Below, one piece after another: positions 1 through 11,192 of a stretch of 64,000 bases of DNA (positions are counted from its first letter, which is position 1; every line of letters starts with the position of its first letter). The notes under the pieces are model-generated. The model did no database searches and was not told the DNA's origin. It saw only the letters and a program-made list of their open reading frames with translations. The translations under genes and the position numbers were made by a program. The DNA comes from Tachypleus tridentatus (lineage: Eukaryota; Arthropoda; Merostomata; Xiphosura; Limulidae). The stretch spans positions 682,001 to 746,000 of the forward strand of contig NC_134825.1 of NCBI RefSeq assembly GCF_004210375.1. Reading direction: 5' to 3'.

Positions 1-330
1 AATCTTAGGATAATCTTCACACTTATAAAAATGAAAACAAAATAATTGTATTCATATTCAATAAAACAGACAAGTAAAGGATTGTTTTCACACTTATAAT
101 AAAATAGGCAGCAAAAGGATTGTATTCAAACTTATAATAAAATGGACAACAAAAGGATTGTATTCAAACTTATAATAAAATGGACAACAAAAGGATTGTA
201 TTCATTTTTATAACAAAACAGACAAAGGATAGTCTACCCACATTTTATTAATTGGACACTGAAAGAATAGTCCACTCACTTATAATAAAACGAATAATGA
301 AAGAACAGTGTTTCAGTGATATCGAGAAAA
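1..330. repeat. 38-bp AT-rich minisatellite, about 8 degenerate units
   Basis: Units contain 'aaaggattgtattcaaac' followed by 'ttataataaaatggac'. The period is exactly 38 bp between positions 121 and 197 and decays outward in both directions. The array starts before the window. No coding sequence is visible in it. Confidence 0.8.
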
Positions 331-365
331 ACCACTTGTAGAGAAATATATATATAAAAATATAT

Positions 366-712
366 ATGTTTACTGAAGACTTGTCTACATCTAATGTCTC
401 TGTGGTAATGTATAGTGATGACTCATCTACGTGTAAAACATCTGTGGTAATGTATAGTGATGACTCATCTACGTGTAAAACATCTGTGGTAATGTATAGT
501 GATGACTCATCTACGTGTAAACATCTGTGGTAATGTATAGTGATGACTCATCTACGTGTAAAACATCTGTGATAATGTATAGTGATGACTCATCTACGTG
601 TAAAACATCTGTGGTAATGTATAGTGATGACTCATCTACATGTAAAACATCTGTGGTAATGTATAGTGATGACTCATCTATATGTAAAGGAACTGTGTTA
701 ATATATAAATGT
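366..712 (+). repeat. 42-bp minisatellite inside PLE copy 1
   Basis: About eight units, built around 'gtggtaatgtatagtgatg' and 'actcatctacgtgtaaaac'. The 42-bp unit equals 14 codons, so it stays open in more than one frame (one reading repeats MYSDDSSTCKTSVV). The first, divergent units (366-405) match the first units of the array at 17087-17130, so the array appears to travel with the PLE family. The open frames are a consequence of unit length and are not taken as genes. Confidence 0.85.
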
Positions 713-755
713 AAAAACGGCTCGTTTGGGTTGAGAAAATATTTTACGTAGAAGA

Positions 756-797
756 GCGAACAACGTTTCGACCTTCTTCGATCATCGTCAGGTTCAC
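756..797 (-). ncRNA. Hammerhead-ribozyme-like motif, PLE copy 1
   Basis: Read on the minus strand: stem I 5' arm GUGAAC, core CUGACGA, a stem II arm GAUC, loop GAAGAA, GGUC, core GAA, a minimal stem III ACGU, cleavage-site base U, and stem I 3' arm GUUCGC. Stem I pairs over 6 positions (one G-U) and stem II over 4 (one G-U), with an unpaired U after the CUGACGA core. Type I hammerheads with very short stem III are known in pseudo-LTRs of Penelope-like elements, and this motif lies at the expected place 3' of the endonuclease. Activity cannot be judged from sequence. Confidence 0.6.
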
Positions 798-915
798 AAA
801 GAAAGAAAGAGGTAACTGACTGGAAGCTGACCAAATGTTTGAAAGGGGTTGTGTAACTGAGTGTCGGAATCTAGAGGGCGGTGTTAGATGTTTGAATTTT
901 ATTTTATTATATTTA

Positions 916-1230
916 ATATAGGTATAAAGGCGTCTCTTTATATTGGTTTATTTTGGGTTTAAGTTGTTGTATAAGTAAGGCTTCTTTAATTTTGCGTTTG
1001 TTTATGTTTGTTTCTTTATTTGGTATTTGAGTGTTTTCTATAGTTATGTTGTGTTTATTTGCCTTGCAGTGTTCGAAAACGTGTGAAGGTGACTTTTATG
1101 TTCTTTGAATCTGGTTTCCATTTTTCTACTTGCTTCTCCAATATAGAAGTCGTGTAGTTGTCACATTGTATTTTACAAATAATGTTGGTGTGGTGTTTGT
1201 CAGTGTAGTTTTTACATAGTATAGACCTCA
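916..1230 (-). pseudogene. GIY-YIG endonuclease domain of PLE copy 1 (frameshifted)
   Basis: Minus-strand translation gives NIICKIQCDN, then after a one-base deletion the segment HDFYIGEASRKMET in another frame. The intact counterpart in copy 2 reads YKMQCDN..FYIGETSRKMETRFKEH. A second one-base loss falls in the following A-run ('aacataaaagtc' against 'aacataaaaagtc' in copy 2). The domain normally nicks target DNA during retrotransposition; here it is broken at least twice. Confidence 0.75.
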
Positions 1231-1239
1231 GTTTTGTGC

Positions 1240-2245
1240 CGGGTTTTTGAATAAATTTGGTATTAACTGGAATGTCATATTTTGTTACTAATTTTTGCCA
1301 AATGTTGGTTATTTTTCTGCTGATGTCGGGAATATATGGTATGCAGCAGTATATGGTTTCGTGATTTTTTGATTCGTGAGATATATTTACTTTTGTTGGT
1401 TGATTTTGCTTTCTGTCTAGGTGTGTGCGTATAATGTTTTCTACGGTTCGTGGAGGAAACTTATTGATGTTGATGAAGTATTGTTTTATTTTGTCTAATT
1501 CATCGTTAATTTTACCTGGTGAGCATAGTTTTATGGCTGTGTTTATTTGGTTTCTTAGTATGTTGAGTTTTTGTTTTGTTTCGTGTGCTGAGTCCCAAGG
1601 AATGTGTAGTCCAGTATGGGTGATTTTTCGGTGGATTTCTGTTTTAAATTGTGTATCGGTTCTTGTAATTTTAAGGTTAAGAAATGATATTTGATTGCTT
1701 TCTTCCTGTTCACATGTGAAGTTAATGTTGGGATGTATAGCATTAATGCGATTGAAAAAATTAAGTGTCTGTTCTGTATATGTGAAACCTGCAATTGTGT
1801 CGTCTACGTATCTGTACCAATATAGTGGTGGATGTAATGCTGTGTTAATTGCTTATGTTTCAACTTGTGTCATAAAAATATTGGCTAGAACTGGTGATAC
1901 TGAGTTGCCCATGCTTAGGCCATTTGTTTGTGTATAGTTGTGGTTGTTGAACATGAAGTTTGTCTTTATCGTAGTGAATTCTATGAGGGTTGCTAATTGG
2001 TTGCTGGGAATGTCTGTAGTTGGGTTAGGGTCTCGGATATAGGGTCCTAAGGCTATCTTGCAGGCTTCAGTTGTTGGAACTTCTGTAAAGAGGGATATAA
2101 CATCGAAACTGGCCATTAATGCTTTATGATTAAGTTGATTTAGATTAGACTTGAAATTAAAAGAGTCTTTGAGCTGGCTGATGTTGCATCCTAACATTTG
2201 TCTAACCTCGGTTTTTTGATGATAAATAACATATTTCTCCAACAT
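1240..2245 (-). pseudogene. Reverse transcriptase of PLE copy 1 (partial, degenerate)
   Basis: Recognisable blocks in order on the minus strand: SFDVISLFTEVPT (RT motif A region, 'D' of the first catalytic aspartate), GLSMGNSVSPVLANIF (motif B region), YWYRYVDDTIAG (motif C with the YVDD catalytic box), FLNLKITRTDTQF, and a downstream HIPWDSAHETKQKLNILRNQ thumb/linker segment. The open frame of the 5' part runs 2245-1853 and the rest is in a different frame. The upstream fingers region is missing. It is close to copy 2 but extends further 5'. Confidence 0.75.
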
Positions 2246-2292
2246 CGTAACTGAGGCGATATTTTATTACAATATATCAATTTTCTGGTGAT

Positions 2293-2532
2293 TGAAATTC
2301 ATTTCACCAGCTATTGTTTATCATTGTAAAATCAATAACAAATGGGACACAATAGGCACGAGTATAATCCTATGAAATTCATTTCATCAGCTGTTGTTTA
2401 TCATTGTAAAATCAATAACAAATGGGACACAATAGGCACGAGTATAATCCTATGAAATTCATTTCATCAGCTGTTGTTTATCATTGTAAAATCAATAACA
2501 AATGGGACACAATAGGCACGAGTATAATCCTA
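2293..2532. repeat. 80-bp tandem repeat, 3 copies
   Basis: Three head-to-tail units of exactly 80 bp, starting with 'tgaaattcatttcatcagct' and ending 'gcacgagtataatccta'. The first unit has diverged at two positions (accagctattg); the other two are nearly identical. It directly follows the truncated 5' end of PLE copy 1. Confidence 0.9.
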
Positions 2533-2999
2533 TGCAACCAACACAAAACACAGATCTTTAACTTAATAAACTTACCACATATAATACTTCTGTAAAGCAT
2601 TTTTGTTGTGTAATTAAGAAGAAATTAATGGTGGTTTGTATTTTATTCGATACAAACATTATTTTCTGAAAGAAGAACGATAAGTACAAACGTGTACTTC
2701 GATTAGACCCAGCTAGACAACATCTGACAGCATTTTTAGTAAATAGCTTTTATTACTTGAGTTGTAAAGGTGAATATATATTAAAATAAAAATATTACAT
2801 AGGTTAACAAATACAGAGTGTAGAGTACTTTATAATAAAGCGATCTGGAAGATGTAACTCAATCGGCAACTCTAGGACTATTATACCTAAAACACGTAAT
2901 GTTCTACTCGTGATAAGAAAAATTAAAATTGACTAATACATTGATTAGAAGCTAAAGCAGACCACGTGTCTCAAGCGAGAAAAAGTAAAAAAAATGTAT
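2533..2999. other. No gene seen
   Basis: AT-rich single-copy-looking sequence between the 80-bp repeat and the 31-bp satellite. No open frame, tRNA or terminal repeat was recognised. Confidence 0.5.
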
Positions 3000-4689
3000 C
3001 TCTGGAAGTGACAGAAAGTAATAAATATCTCTCTTAAAGCTATAGTAAGTAATAAATATCGCTAGGGAAGCTACAGTAAATAATAAATATATCTTAGAAA
3101 GGGATAGTAAGAAATAAATATCTTTTTTAAAGCGACAGTAAGTAATAAAATATTTATGGAAAGAACAGTAAGTAATAAATATATCTGAAGAGGGCAGTAA
3201 GTACAGGGAAGCGACAGTTGGAATAAATATATCTCTTGAAGCTACACTAAGTAATAAATATCTCTAGGGAAACTACAGTAAATAATAAATATATGTCTGG
3301 AAACGAAAGTAAGTAATAAATATTTGTTTGAAAGCTATAGAAGTAATAAATAGCTCTCTGGAAGCAACAGTTGGTAATATATGAGTCTCTGGAAGCGACA
3401 ATAAGTAGTAAAAATCTCTCTAGAAGCTGCAATAAATAATAAATATCTCTCTGAAAGCGACATTGAGGAATAAATAAGTGTCTGAGAGCAACAGTAAGTG
3501 CAAACATCTCTCTGGAAGCTACAGTAAATGATAAATGTCTCCCTGAAAGCGACAGTAAGTAATAGACATATCTCTGGAAGAGATCGTAAATAATAAATAT
3601 TTCTCTGGAAGTGACAATTAGTAATAAATAAGATTCTCGAAGCGATAATAAGTAGTACATATCTCTCTAGAATTAACACTAAGTAACAAATGTCACTCTG
3701 AAAGCGACTGTATGAAATAAATATATCTGAAATCGAAAGTAAGTTATACGTATCTTTCTGGAAGCAACGGTTGGTGATATATAAGTCTCGGGAAGTGATA
3801 GTAAGTAGTATACATATCTCTGGAAGCTACAATAAGTAATAAATATCTCTCTGAAAGCGATATTAAGCGAAAATATCTCACTGGGGGTGACAGTTGGTAA
3901 TAAGTACCTCTATGGAAGAGACAGTAAGTAATAAATATCTCTCTAGAAGCGACAATAAGTAGTAAACATTTCTTTGGAATGGATAATAAGTAATATATAT
4001 CTCTTTGGAAACGACAGAAAGTAATAAAATATTTCTGGAAAGGAGATAAAATAATAAATATTTCTCTGTAAGCACAGCTGGAAGAAATATCTCTCTGGAA
4101 GTTAGAGTAAGTAATAAATATATGTTTGGAGGGTAGGATAAATAATACATATCTCTCTGAGAGCGACAATAAGTAATAAATATCTCTATCGAAGCTACAG
4201 TTGGTAATAAATACATCTCTGAAAGCGACAGTAAGTAATAAATATATCTCTAGAAGTGACAGTAAGTCTAAACATCTCTGTGGAAACTACAGTAAATAAC
4301 AAATATCTCTCTGAAAGCGACTGTAGGTAGTAAATATATCTCTAGAAGCGGCAGTAAGTAGCAAATAAGTCTCTGGAAGAGAAAATAAATAGTAAACATC
4401 TCTCTCAAAGTTACAGTAAGCAATAAATATCACTTTGAAAGCGATTGTATGTATACATATATCTCTAAAAGCGACTGTATGCAATAGATGTATCTCTAAA
4501 AGTGACTGTAAGTTATAAATATCTTTCTGGAAGCAATAGTCGGTAATAAATAAGTCTCTGGAAACAACAGTAAGTTGTTAATATTTCGTTGGAAGTGGCA
4601 ATTGGTAATAAATAAGTCTCTGAGAGCGACAGTAAGTAATAGATATATGTCATGAAACGACGGTAAGTAGTAAACATGTTTCTGGAAGC

Positions 4690-4806
4690 TGTTGTTTTGA
4701 ATTAAGCTACACAATGGGCTATCTGTGCTCTGCCCACCACTGATATCGAAACCTGGGTTTTAGCGTTGTAAGTCCACAGACATACCGCTGAGCCACTTGG
4801 GGCCTT
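4690..4806 (-). mobile_element. tRNA-derived SINE, family 1, inserted in the satellite
   Basis: On the minus strand it begins with a tRNA-like head: A-box-like 'tggctcagcggtatgtctg', B-box-like 'ggtttcgatatc', then the tail block 'gggcagagcacagatagccc' followed by 'attgtgtagctt' and an A-rich end. It interrupts the 31-bp satellite, whose units resume on both sides. Too diverged from a canonical tRNA cloverleaf to be a tRNA gene. Confidence 0.75.
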
Positions 4807-6418
4807 TCTGAAAGCTACAGTAAATAATAAATATCTTACTGATAGCGATTTACATACATCTCTGGACGCGACAGTTGGTAATAAATATCTCTCTGGAAAC
4901 GACAGCAAGTAATAAATAAGTCTCTGGAGCGATAATATGTAGTAAATACCTCTCTGCAAGTTACCTGTAAATAATAGATATCTCTCTGAAAGCGACTGTA
5001 GGAAATAAATATATCTCTAGCAGCTACAGTAAGTAATAGTTACCTCTCTGGAAGACATGGTAACTAATAAATATCTTTGTGGAAGCGACAGTTGATAATA
5101 AATATCTCTATGGAAGCTACTGTAAAATGACAAATATCTCTTTGAAAACGAAATTTGGTAATAAATATCTATCTGGAAGCTACAATAAATAATAAATGTC
5201 TCCCTGGAAGCGATAGTTGGAAATATATATTGGTCTGGAAGCGACAGTTAGTAATACATAAGTCTCTAGAAAAGATAATAGGTAGTAAACATCTTTGTGC
5301 AAGTTACAGTAAGTAATAAATATCTCTCTGAAAGCGTCAATAAGCAATAAATATATCTCTGGAAGCGATAGTAAGTTATAGATATTTCTCTTGAAGAGAT
5401 AGTAAGTAATAAATATCTTTCTGTAAGTGACAGTTGGTAATAAATATTTATCTGGAAGCGATAGTAAACAATAAATATGTTTTTGGAAACGACAGAAACT
5501 AATAAATATCGCTCTGGAAGCGACTATTGGTAATAAATAAGCTTCTGGAAGCGCCAGAAAATAATAAATATATCTCTTGAAGCTACAGTAAATAATAAAT
5601 ATCTTTCTGAAAGGGACAGTTGGTAATAAATTGGTCTGTTGAAGCTTATAGTAAGAAATACATATGTGTCTGTAAGCTAAAGTGAATAATAAATATCTTT
5701 CTTGAAGCTGCAGTTGGTAATAGAGAAGTGCCTTGAAGCAACAGTAAGTAATAAATATTTCTCTTGAAGCTAAAGTGAGACTATGGAGGCTACATTAAAT
5801 AACAAATATCTCTCTGGAAACTACAGTAAAAAATAAATATCTCTCTGGAAACTACAGTAACAAATAAATATATCTCTGGAAGCGACAGTTGGTAATAAAT
5901 ATTTCTCTTGAAACGACAGAAAGTAATAAAGATATCACGGGAAGCGAGAGTAAATAATAAATGCCTCTCTGGAAGCGACAGTAAGTAATTAATATCTTTC
6001 TGAAAGCGACAGTGGGTGAGAAATGTCTCTTTGGAAGGGATATTAAGTAATAAATATCTCTTTGCAAAAGACAGTAAGTAATAAAATATTTCTGTGGAAA
6101 CGACAGTTGGAATAAATATCTCTCAGGAAGCGACAGTGTAATAAATATCTCCCTGGAAGCTAGAATAAATTATAGATATCTCCCTGGAAGCTAGAATAAA
6201 TTATAGATATCTCCCTGGAAGCTAGAACAAATTATAAATATCTCCCTGGAAGCGATTGTTGGAAATAAATATCTTTCTGGAAGCTACAAAGAGTATTAAC
6301 TAACTTTCTGAAAGTGACAGTTGATAATAACTCTGTCGATATACGCGACAGTAAAGAATAAATATTTCTCTGGAAGCGACAGTAAGTAGTAAATATCACT
6401 CTGAAAGCGACAATAAAT

Positions 6419-8447
6419 AATAAGTATCACTCTCGAAATGACACTTGGTAATAAATATGTCTCTGTAAGCTAAAGTAAATAATAAATATCGCTCTGAAAG
6501 CGAAAATAAATAATAAGTATCACTCTCGGAATGACACTTGGTAATAAATATGTCTCTATAAGCTAAAGTAAATAATAAATATCGCTCTGAAAGCGAAAAT
6601 AAATAATAAGTATCACTCTCGGAATGACACTTGGTAATAAATATGTCTCTATAAGCTAAAGTAAATAATAAATATCGCTCTGAAAGCGAAAATAAATAAT
6701 AAGTATCACTCTCGGAATGACACTTGGTAATAAATATGTCTCTATAAGCTAAAGTAAATAATAAATATCGCTCTGAAAGCGAAAATAAATAATAAGTATC
6801 ACTCTCGGAATGACACTTGGTAATAAATATGTCTCTATAAGCTAAAGTAAATAATAAATATCGCTCTGAAAGCGAAAATAAATAATAAGTATCACTCTCG
6901 GAATGACACTTGGTAATAAATATGTCTCTATAAGCTAAAGTAAATAATAAATATCACTCTGAAAGCGAAAATAAATAATAAGTATCACTCTCGGAATGAC
7001 ACTTTGTAATAAATATGTCTCTATAAGCTAAAGTAAATAATAAATATCGCTCTGAAAGCGAAAATAAATAATAAGTATCACTCTCGGAATGACACTTGGT
7101 AGTAAATATGTCTCTATAAGCTTAAGTAAATAATAAATATCACTCTGAAAGCGAAAATAAATAATAAGTATCACTCTCGAAATGACACTTGGTAGTAAAT
7201 ATGTCTCTATAAGCTAAAGTAAATAATAAATATCACTCTGAAAGCGAAAATAAATAATAAGTATCACTCTCGAAATGACACTTGGTAATAAATATGTCTC
7301 TATAAGCTAAAGTAAATAATAAATATCACTCTGAAAGCGAAAATAAATAATAAGTATCACTCTCGGAATGACACTTGGTAGTAAATATGTCTCTAAAAGC
7401 TAAAGTAAATAATAAATATCGCTCTGAAAGCGAAAATAAATAATAAGTATCACTCTCGGAATGACACTTGGTAATAAATATGTCTCTATAAGCTAAAGTA
7501 AATAATAAATATCGCTCTGAAAGCGAAAATAAATAATAAGTATCACTCTCGGAATGACACTTGGTAATAAATATGTCTCTATAAGCTAAAGTAAATAATA
7601 AATATCGCTCTGAAAGCGAAAATAAATAATAAGTATCACTCTCGGAATGACACTTGGTAATAAATATGTCTCTATAAGCTAAAGTAAATAATAAATATCG
7701 CTCTGAAAGCGAAAATAAATAATAAGTATCACTCTCGGAATGACACTTGGTAATAAATATGTCTCTATAAGCTAAAGTAAATAATAAATATCACTCTGAA
7801 AGCGAAAATAAATAATAAGTATCACTCTCGGAATGACACTTTGTAATAAATATGTCTCTATAAGCTAAAGTAAATAATAAATATCGCTCTGAAAGCGAAA
7901 ATAAATAATAAGTATCACTCTCGGAATGACACTTGGTAGTAAATATGTCTCTATAAGCTTAAGTAAATAATAAATATCACTCTGAAAGCGAAAATAAATA
8001 ATAAGTATCACTCTCGAAATGACACTTGGTAGTAAATATGTCTCTATAAGCTAAAGTAAATAATAAATATCACTCTGAAAGCGAAAATAAATAATAAGTA
8101 TCACTCTCGAAATGACACTTGGTAATAAATATGTCTCTATAAGCTAAAGTAAATAATAAATATCACTCTGAAAGCGAAAATAAATAATAAGTATCACTCT
8201 CGGAATGACACTTGGTAGTAAATATGTCTCTAAAAGCTAAAGTAAATAATAAATATCACTCTGAAAGCGAAAATAAATAATAAGTATCACTCTCGAAATG
8301 ACACTTGGTAGTAAATATGTCTCTATAAGCTAAAGTAAATAATAAATATCGCTCTGAAAGCGAAAATAAATAATAAGTATCACTCTCGAAATGACACTTG
8401 GTAATAGATATGTCTCTGTAAGCTAAAGTAAATAATAAATATCACTC
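6419..8447. repeat. 93-bp higher-order repeat with an 837-bp super-unit
   Basis: Each 93-bp unit is three 31-bp monomers in fixed order, recognisable by 'agtatcactctcggaatgac', 'aatatgtctctataagct' and 'aatatcgctctgaaagcg'. Rare variants repeat 837 bp apart: 'actttgtaat' at 7001 and 7838, 'cttaag' at 7121 and 7958, 'ctctaaaagc' at 7391 and 8228. 837 is nine 93-bp units, so a nine-unit block was itself tandemly duplicated. Confidence 0.9.
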
Positions 8448-8834
8448 TGAAAGCAATATTTGGTAACAAACAAGTTTCTAGAAGCAAAAGTAAGTAATGA
8501 ATATTTTTCTGGACGCTACAGTAAGTAGTAAATAAGTCTCTGGAAGCCACTTTAATAATAAATATCTCTGTGGAAACTACAGTAGGTATTAAATATCTCT
8601 GTGGAAGCGACAGTAGGTATTAAATATCTCTCTGGAAACTACAGTAGGTATTAAATATCTCTATAGAAGCAACAGTAAAAAATGTTTCATAAAGCAATAA
8701 TTGGGAATAAATAAATCTCTTGAAGCGACAGTAAGTAATAAATGTTTTTCAGGAAGCGACAGTTGGAATTAAATAAGTCTCATGAATCGTAAGTAAGTTA
8801 TAAATATCTCTCTGGAATCACAATAAGTAATAAA

Positions 8835-9050
8835 TACAGTCCTGACTTTTTCCTCAGTTAGAATATGCATTTTTGTAGAATTACATTTACAGAATATCTT
8901 GAAAAGTCTTTTCTTCAGTTTTAATTGTTTAGTTATATTCCTATAATCTTTCAGTATTGTTAAAATTGAGATTAAATATCTATATATCCAAAAACGTTAC
9001 AAAAATACACAGGCTTTCCTAGGGTGTCCTAACTTTTTCACATGACTGTA
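8835..9050. mobile_element. Tc1/mariner-like MITE with TA target duplication
   Basis: A 212-bp non-satellite insert bounded by inverted ends: left 'tacagtcctga', right (reverse complement) 'tacagtcatgt'. It interrupts a 31-bp satellite unit: left flank 'gtaataaata', right flank 'tatatctctgg', which rejoin as an ordinary monomer if one TA is removed. No transposase is encoded. The inner parts of the ends diverge, so the terminal repeats are old or short. Confidence 0.7.
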
Positions 9051-9587
9051 TATCTCTGGAAGAGATTGTAAGTAAGAAATGTATCTCTGGAAGCGACTGA
9101 AAGTAATAAATATTTTTGGAAACTCCAGCAAATAATAAATATGAGTGAGGAAGCGACAGTAAATAATAAATAACTTTCTGGAAACGACAGTTCGTAATAA
9201 ACAAGTTTCTGAAAGCGACAGTAAATAATAAATATCTGTCTGGAAGCTACAGTAAGTAATAAATAAGTGTCTCGAAGCTACAGTAAATAATAAATATATC
9301 TCTGGAAGTGACAGTTGGTAATAAACATGTCTATTGAAGCGACAGTAAGTAATAAATAACTCTCTGAAAGCGACAGTTGGTAATAAATATCTCTCTGGAA
9401 GCGTCTGTAAATTATAAATATATTTCTGGAAGCGACGGTTGGTAATAGATATCTCTCACGAAGCTACAGCAAATAACAAATATCTCTCTGGAAACTACAG
9501 TAAAAAAAATAAATATCTCTCTGGAAGACCATTTGGCAATAAATAAATCTCTGGAAGCGATAGTAAGAAATAAATATCTCTGTGGAA

Positions 9588-9845
9588 GCTATAGTAAATA
9601 ATAGCTATATTTCTGGAAGTGATAGTTGGTAATAAATAAATCTCTTGAAGCGATAGTAAGAAATAAATATCCCTGTGGAATCTACAGTAAATAATAGCTA
9701 TATTTCTGGAAGTGATAGTTGGTAATAAATAAATCTCTTGAAGCGATAGTAAGAAATAAATATCCCTGTGGAATCTACAGTAAATAATAGCTATATTTCT
9801 GGAAGTGATAGTTGGTAATAAATAAATCTCTTGAAGCGATAGTAA
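9588..9845. repeat. 93-bp trimer repeat, about 2.7 copies
   Basis: A second, independent 93-bp unit (three 31-bp monomers) within the same satellite, recognised by 'ataaatctcttgaagcgata', 'aatatccctgtggaatctac' and 'agctatatttctggaagtga'. The copies are almost identical, which indicates a recent local expansion. Confidence 0.85.
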
Positions 9846-10500
9846 GAAATAAATATCTCTCTGGAAGCGACAGTTGGAAAGAAATAAGTCGCTCTAAGCG
9901 ATTGTTGGTAAAATATATCTCTCTGGAAGCGATAATAAGTAATAAATATCATTAAGGAAGTAACAGTGGTAATAAATATCTCTCAAAAAATAAATGTCTA
10001 TCTGCTGTGGCAATATATAATAAATATCTCTCATGACGCAAATATAAGTAATAAAATATTTTTGTAAGCTACAGCAAAAAATAAATGTCTATCTGCTGTG
10101 GCAATATATAACAAATATCTCTCTGGAAACGACAACTGGTAATTAATAACTCGGTGAAAGCGACAGTAAGTAATAAATATCTTGCTGGAAGTGACAGCAA
10201 ATAAGAATTTGTTTCAAGAAGCAAAAGTTGGTAATAAATAAGCCTCTTCAAGCGACAGTAAATTATAAATGTGTCACTGGAATCGATAGTGAGTAATAAA
10301 TATCTCTGTGGAAGCGACAATTTCTAATAAGTAACTCTCTAGAAGCGTCAGTAAATAATAATTATATATTTGGAAGAGATATTCAGTAGTAAATATCTCT
10401 CTGGAAGCCGCAGTAAGTATAAATATCTCTCTAGAAGCGACAGTAAGCAATCGACATCTCTCTAGAAGCGACAGTAAGTAACCGACATCTCTCTGGAAAC

Positions 10501-11190
10501 AGGGCTAAGCATGACATACCACCCATATCCGTCAGATAACTCAACAGCTATAGAATGCAATGGATATTTATACTGTTTCATACCTCAACAGCTATGGAAT
10601 GCAATGGGTATTTATACTGTTCCATACAAATATGTTCAGGTGGTCTAGTCGCCGGACGCAGTGCAATCAGTTTATTGAAACTGGTACTGAAACCAGTATT
10701 TAATATTCACTAGATGAAATATGGAAACCATGTTGGAGAGTGGCATACTTTAAACATGGTATTCTAACGAGGACCATTTGGTAATAGAAATTTCGCCGCA
10801 GGGAGATATTGTCAATAAACACGGTAGTCAGACAGAATATGACTAGACAAGAGCTGTGACAACATGAAAGGACTCCAAAGTTCTATCTGTACAACCGTGA
10901 ATGACTTATTTCAAAATATGTTTTATAATAGACAAACTGAAAATGTTATTACTAATATTAATTTCAGATACGATTTATAATCAACCTTTAATAATGACCG
11001 ATGAAATATTCCTCACAGATTTCAAAACAGTCTCATAACTAAAGAAAGAAGCAGAAGTCCATTCCTCTATGCGGTGACCCTAATTTGTAAATTATTTAAC
11101 TATGAAACCTAAACATATTTTTCAATTATTTTCCAAATGAATATCATATACGTGAAGAAAAAAGTTTCAAAGATAACTGAATTTACTAAT
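10501..11190. other. No gene seen; one 44-bp duplication at 10540-10627
   Basis: Sequence between two tandem arrays. A 44-bp segment starting 'ctcaacagctatagaatgc' occurs twice in tandem. Otherwise nothing was recognised. Confidence 0.5.
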
Positions 11191-11192
11191 TA

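Larger units (their letters stand above)
317..2250 (-). mobile_element. Penelope-like retroelement, decayed copy 1
   Basis: On the minus strand the order is reverse transcriptase (about 2245 to 1240), GIY-YIG endonuclease (about 1230 to 916), a 3' region with a hammerhead-like motif (797-756), a 42-bp minisatellite (712-366), and an outer end near 317 that reads 'tttctctacaagtgg' on the minus strand. The same outer-end sequence recurs beside copy 2 at about 18810-18840, which supports it as part of the element. RT followed by GIY-YIG is the diagnostic order of EN-positive Penelope-like elements. The coding part has several single-base indels and stops and the N-terminal RT is missing, so the copy is dead. 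It is highly similar to copy 2 at 17.4-18.7 kb. Confidence 0.85.
3000..10500. repeat. 31-bp degenerate satellite array
   Basis: About 7.5 kb of head-to-tail units whose consensus is 'agtaataaatatctctctgg' followed by 'aagcgacagta' (31 bp). Units diverge strongly from one another over most of the array, with short homogenised patches: three near-identical units at about 6143-6236, a 93-bp trimer array at 6419-8447, and another 93-bp trimer at about 9588-9845. Because 31 is not a multiple of 3, all frames are sampled and many 60-140 codon open frames arise on the minus strand; none looks like a real protein. A SINE (4700-4805) and a MITE (8835-9050) are inserted. Confidence 0.9.

Noticed and set aside
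4702..4959. 85-codon minus-strand frame
   Set aside because: It runs from the satellite into the SINE at 4690-4806 and has no independent support.
3247..10320. Minus-strand open frames of 60-140 codons rich in Tyr and Leu
   Set aside because: All lie in the 31-bp satellite and change frame with each unit; overlapping frames of the same composition occur side by side.
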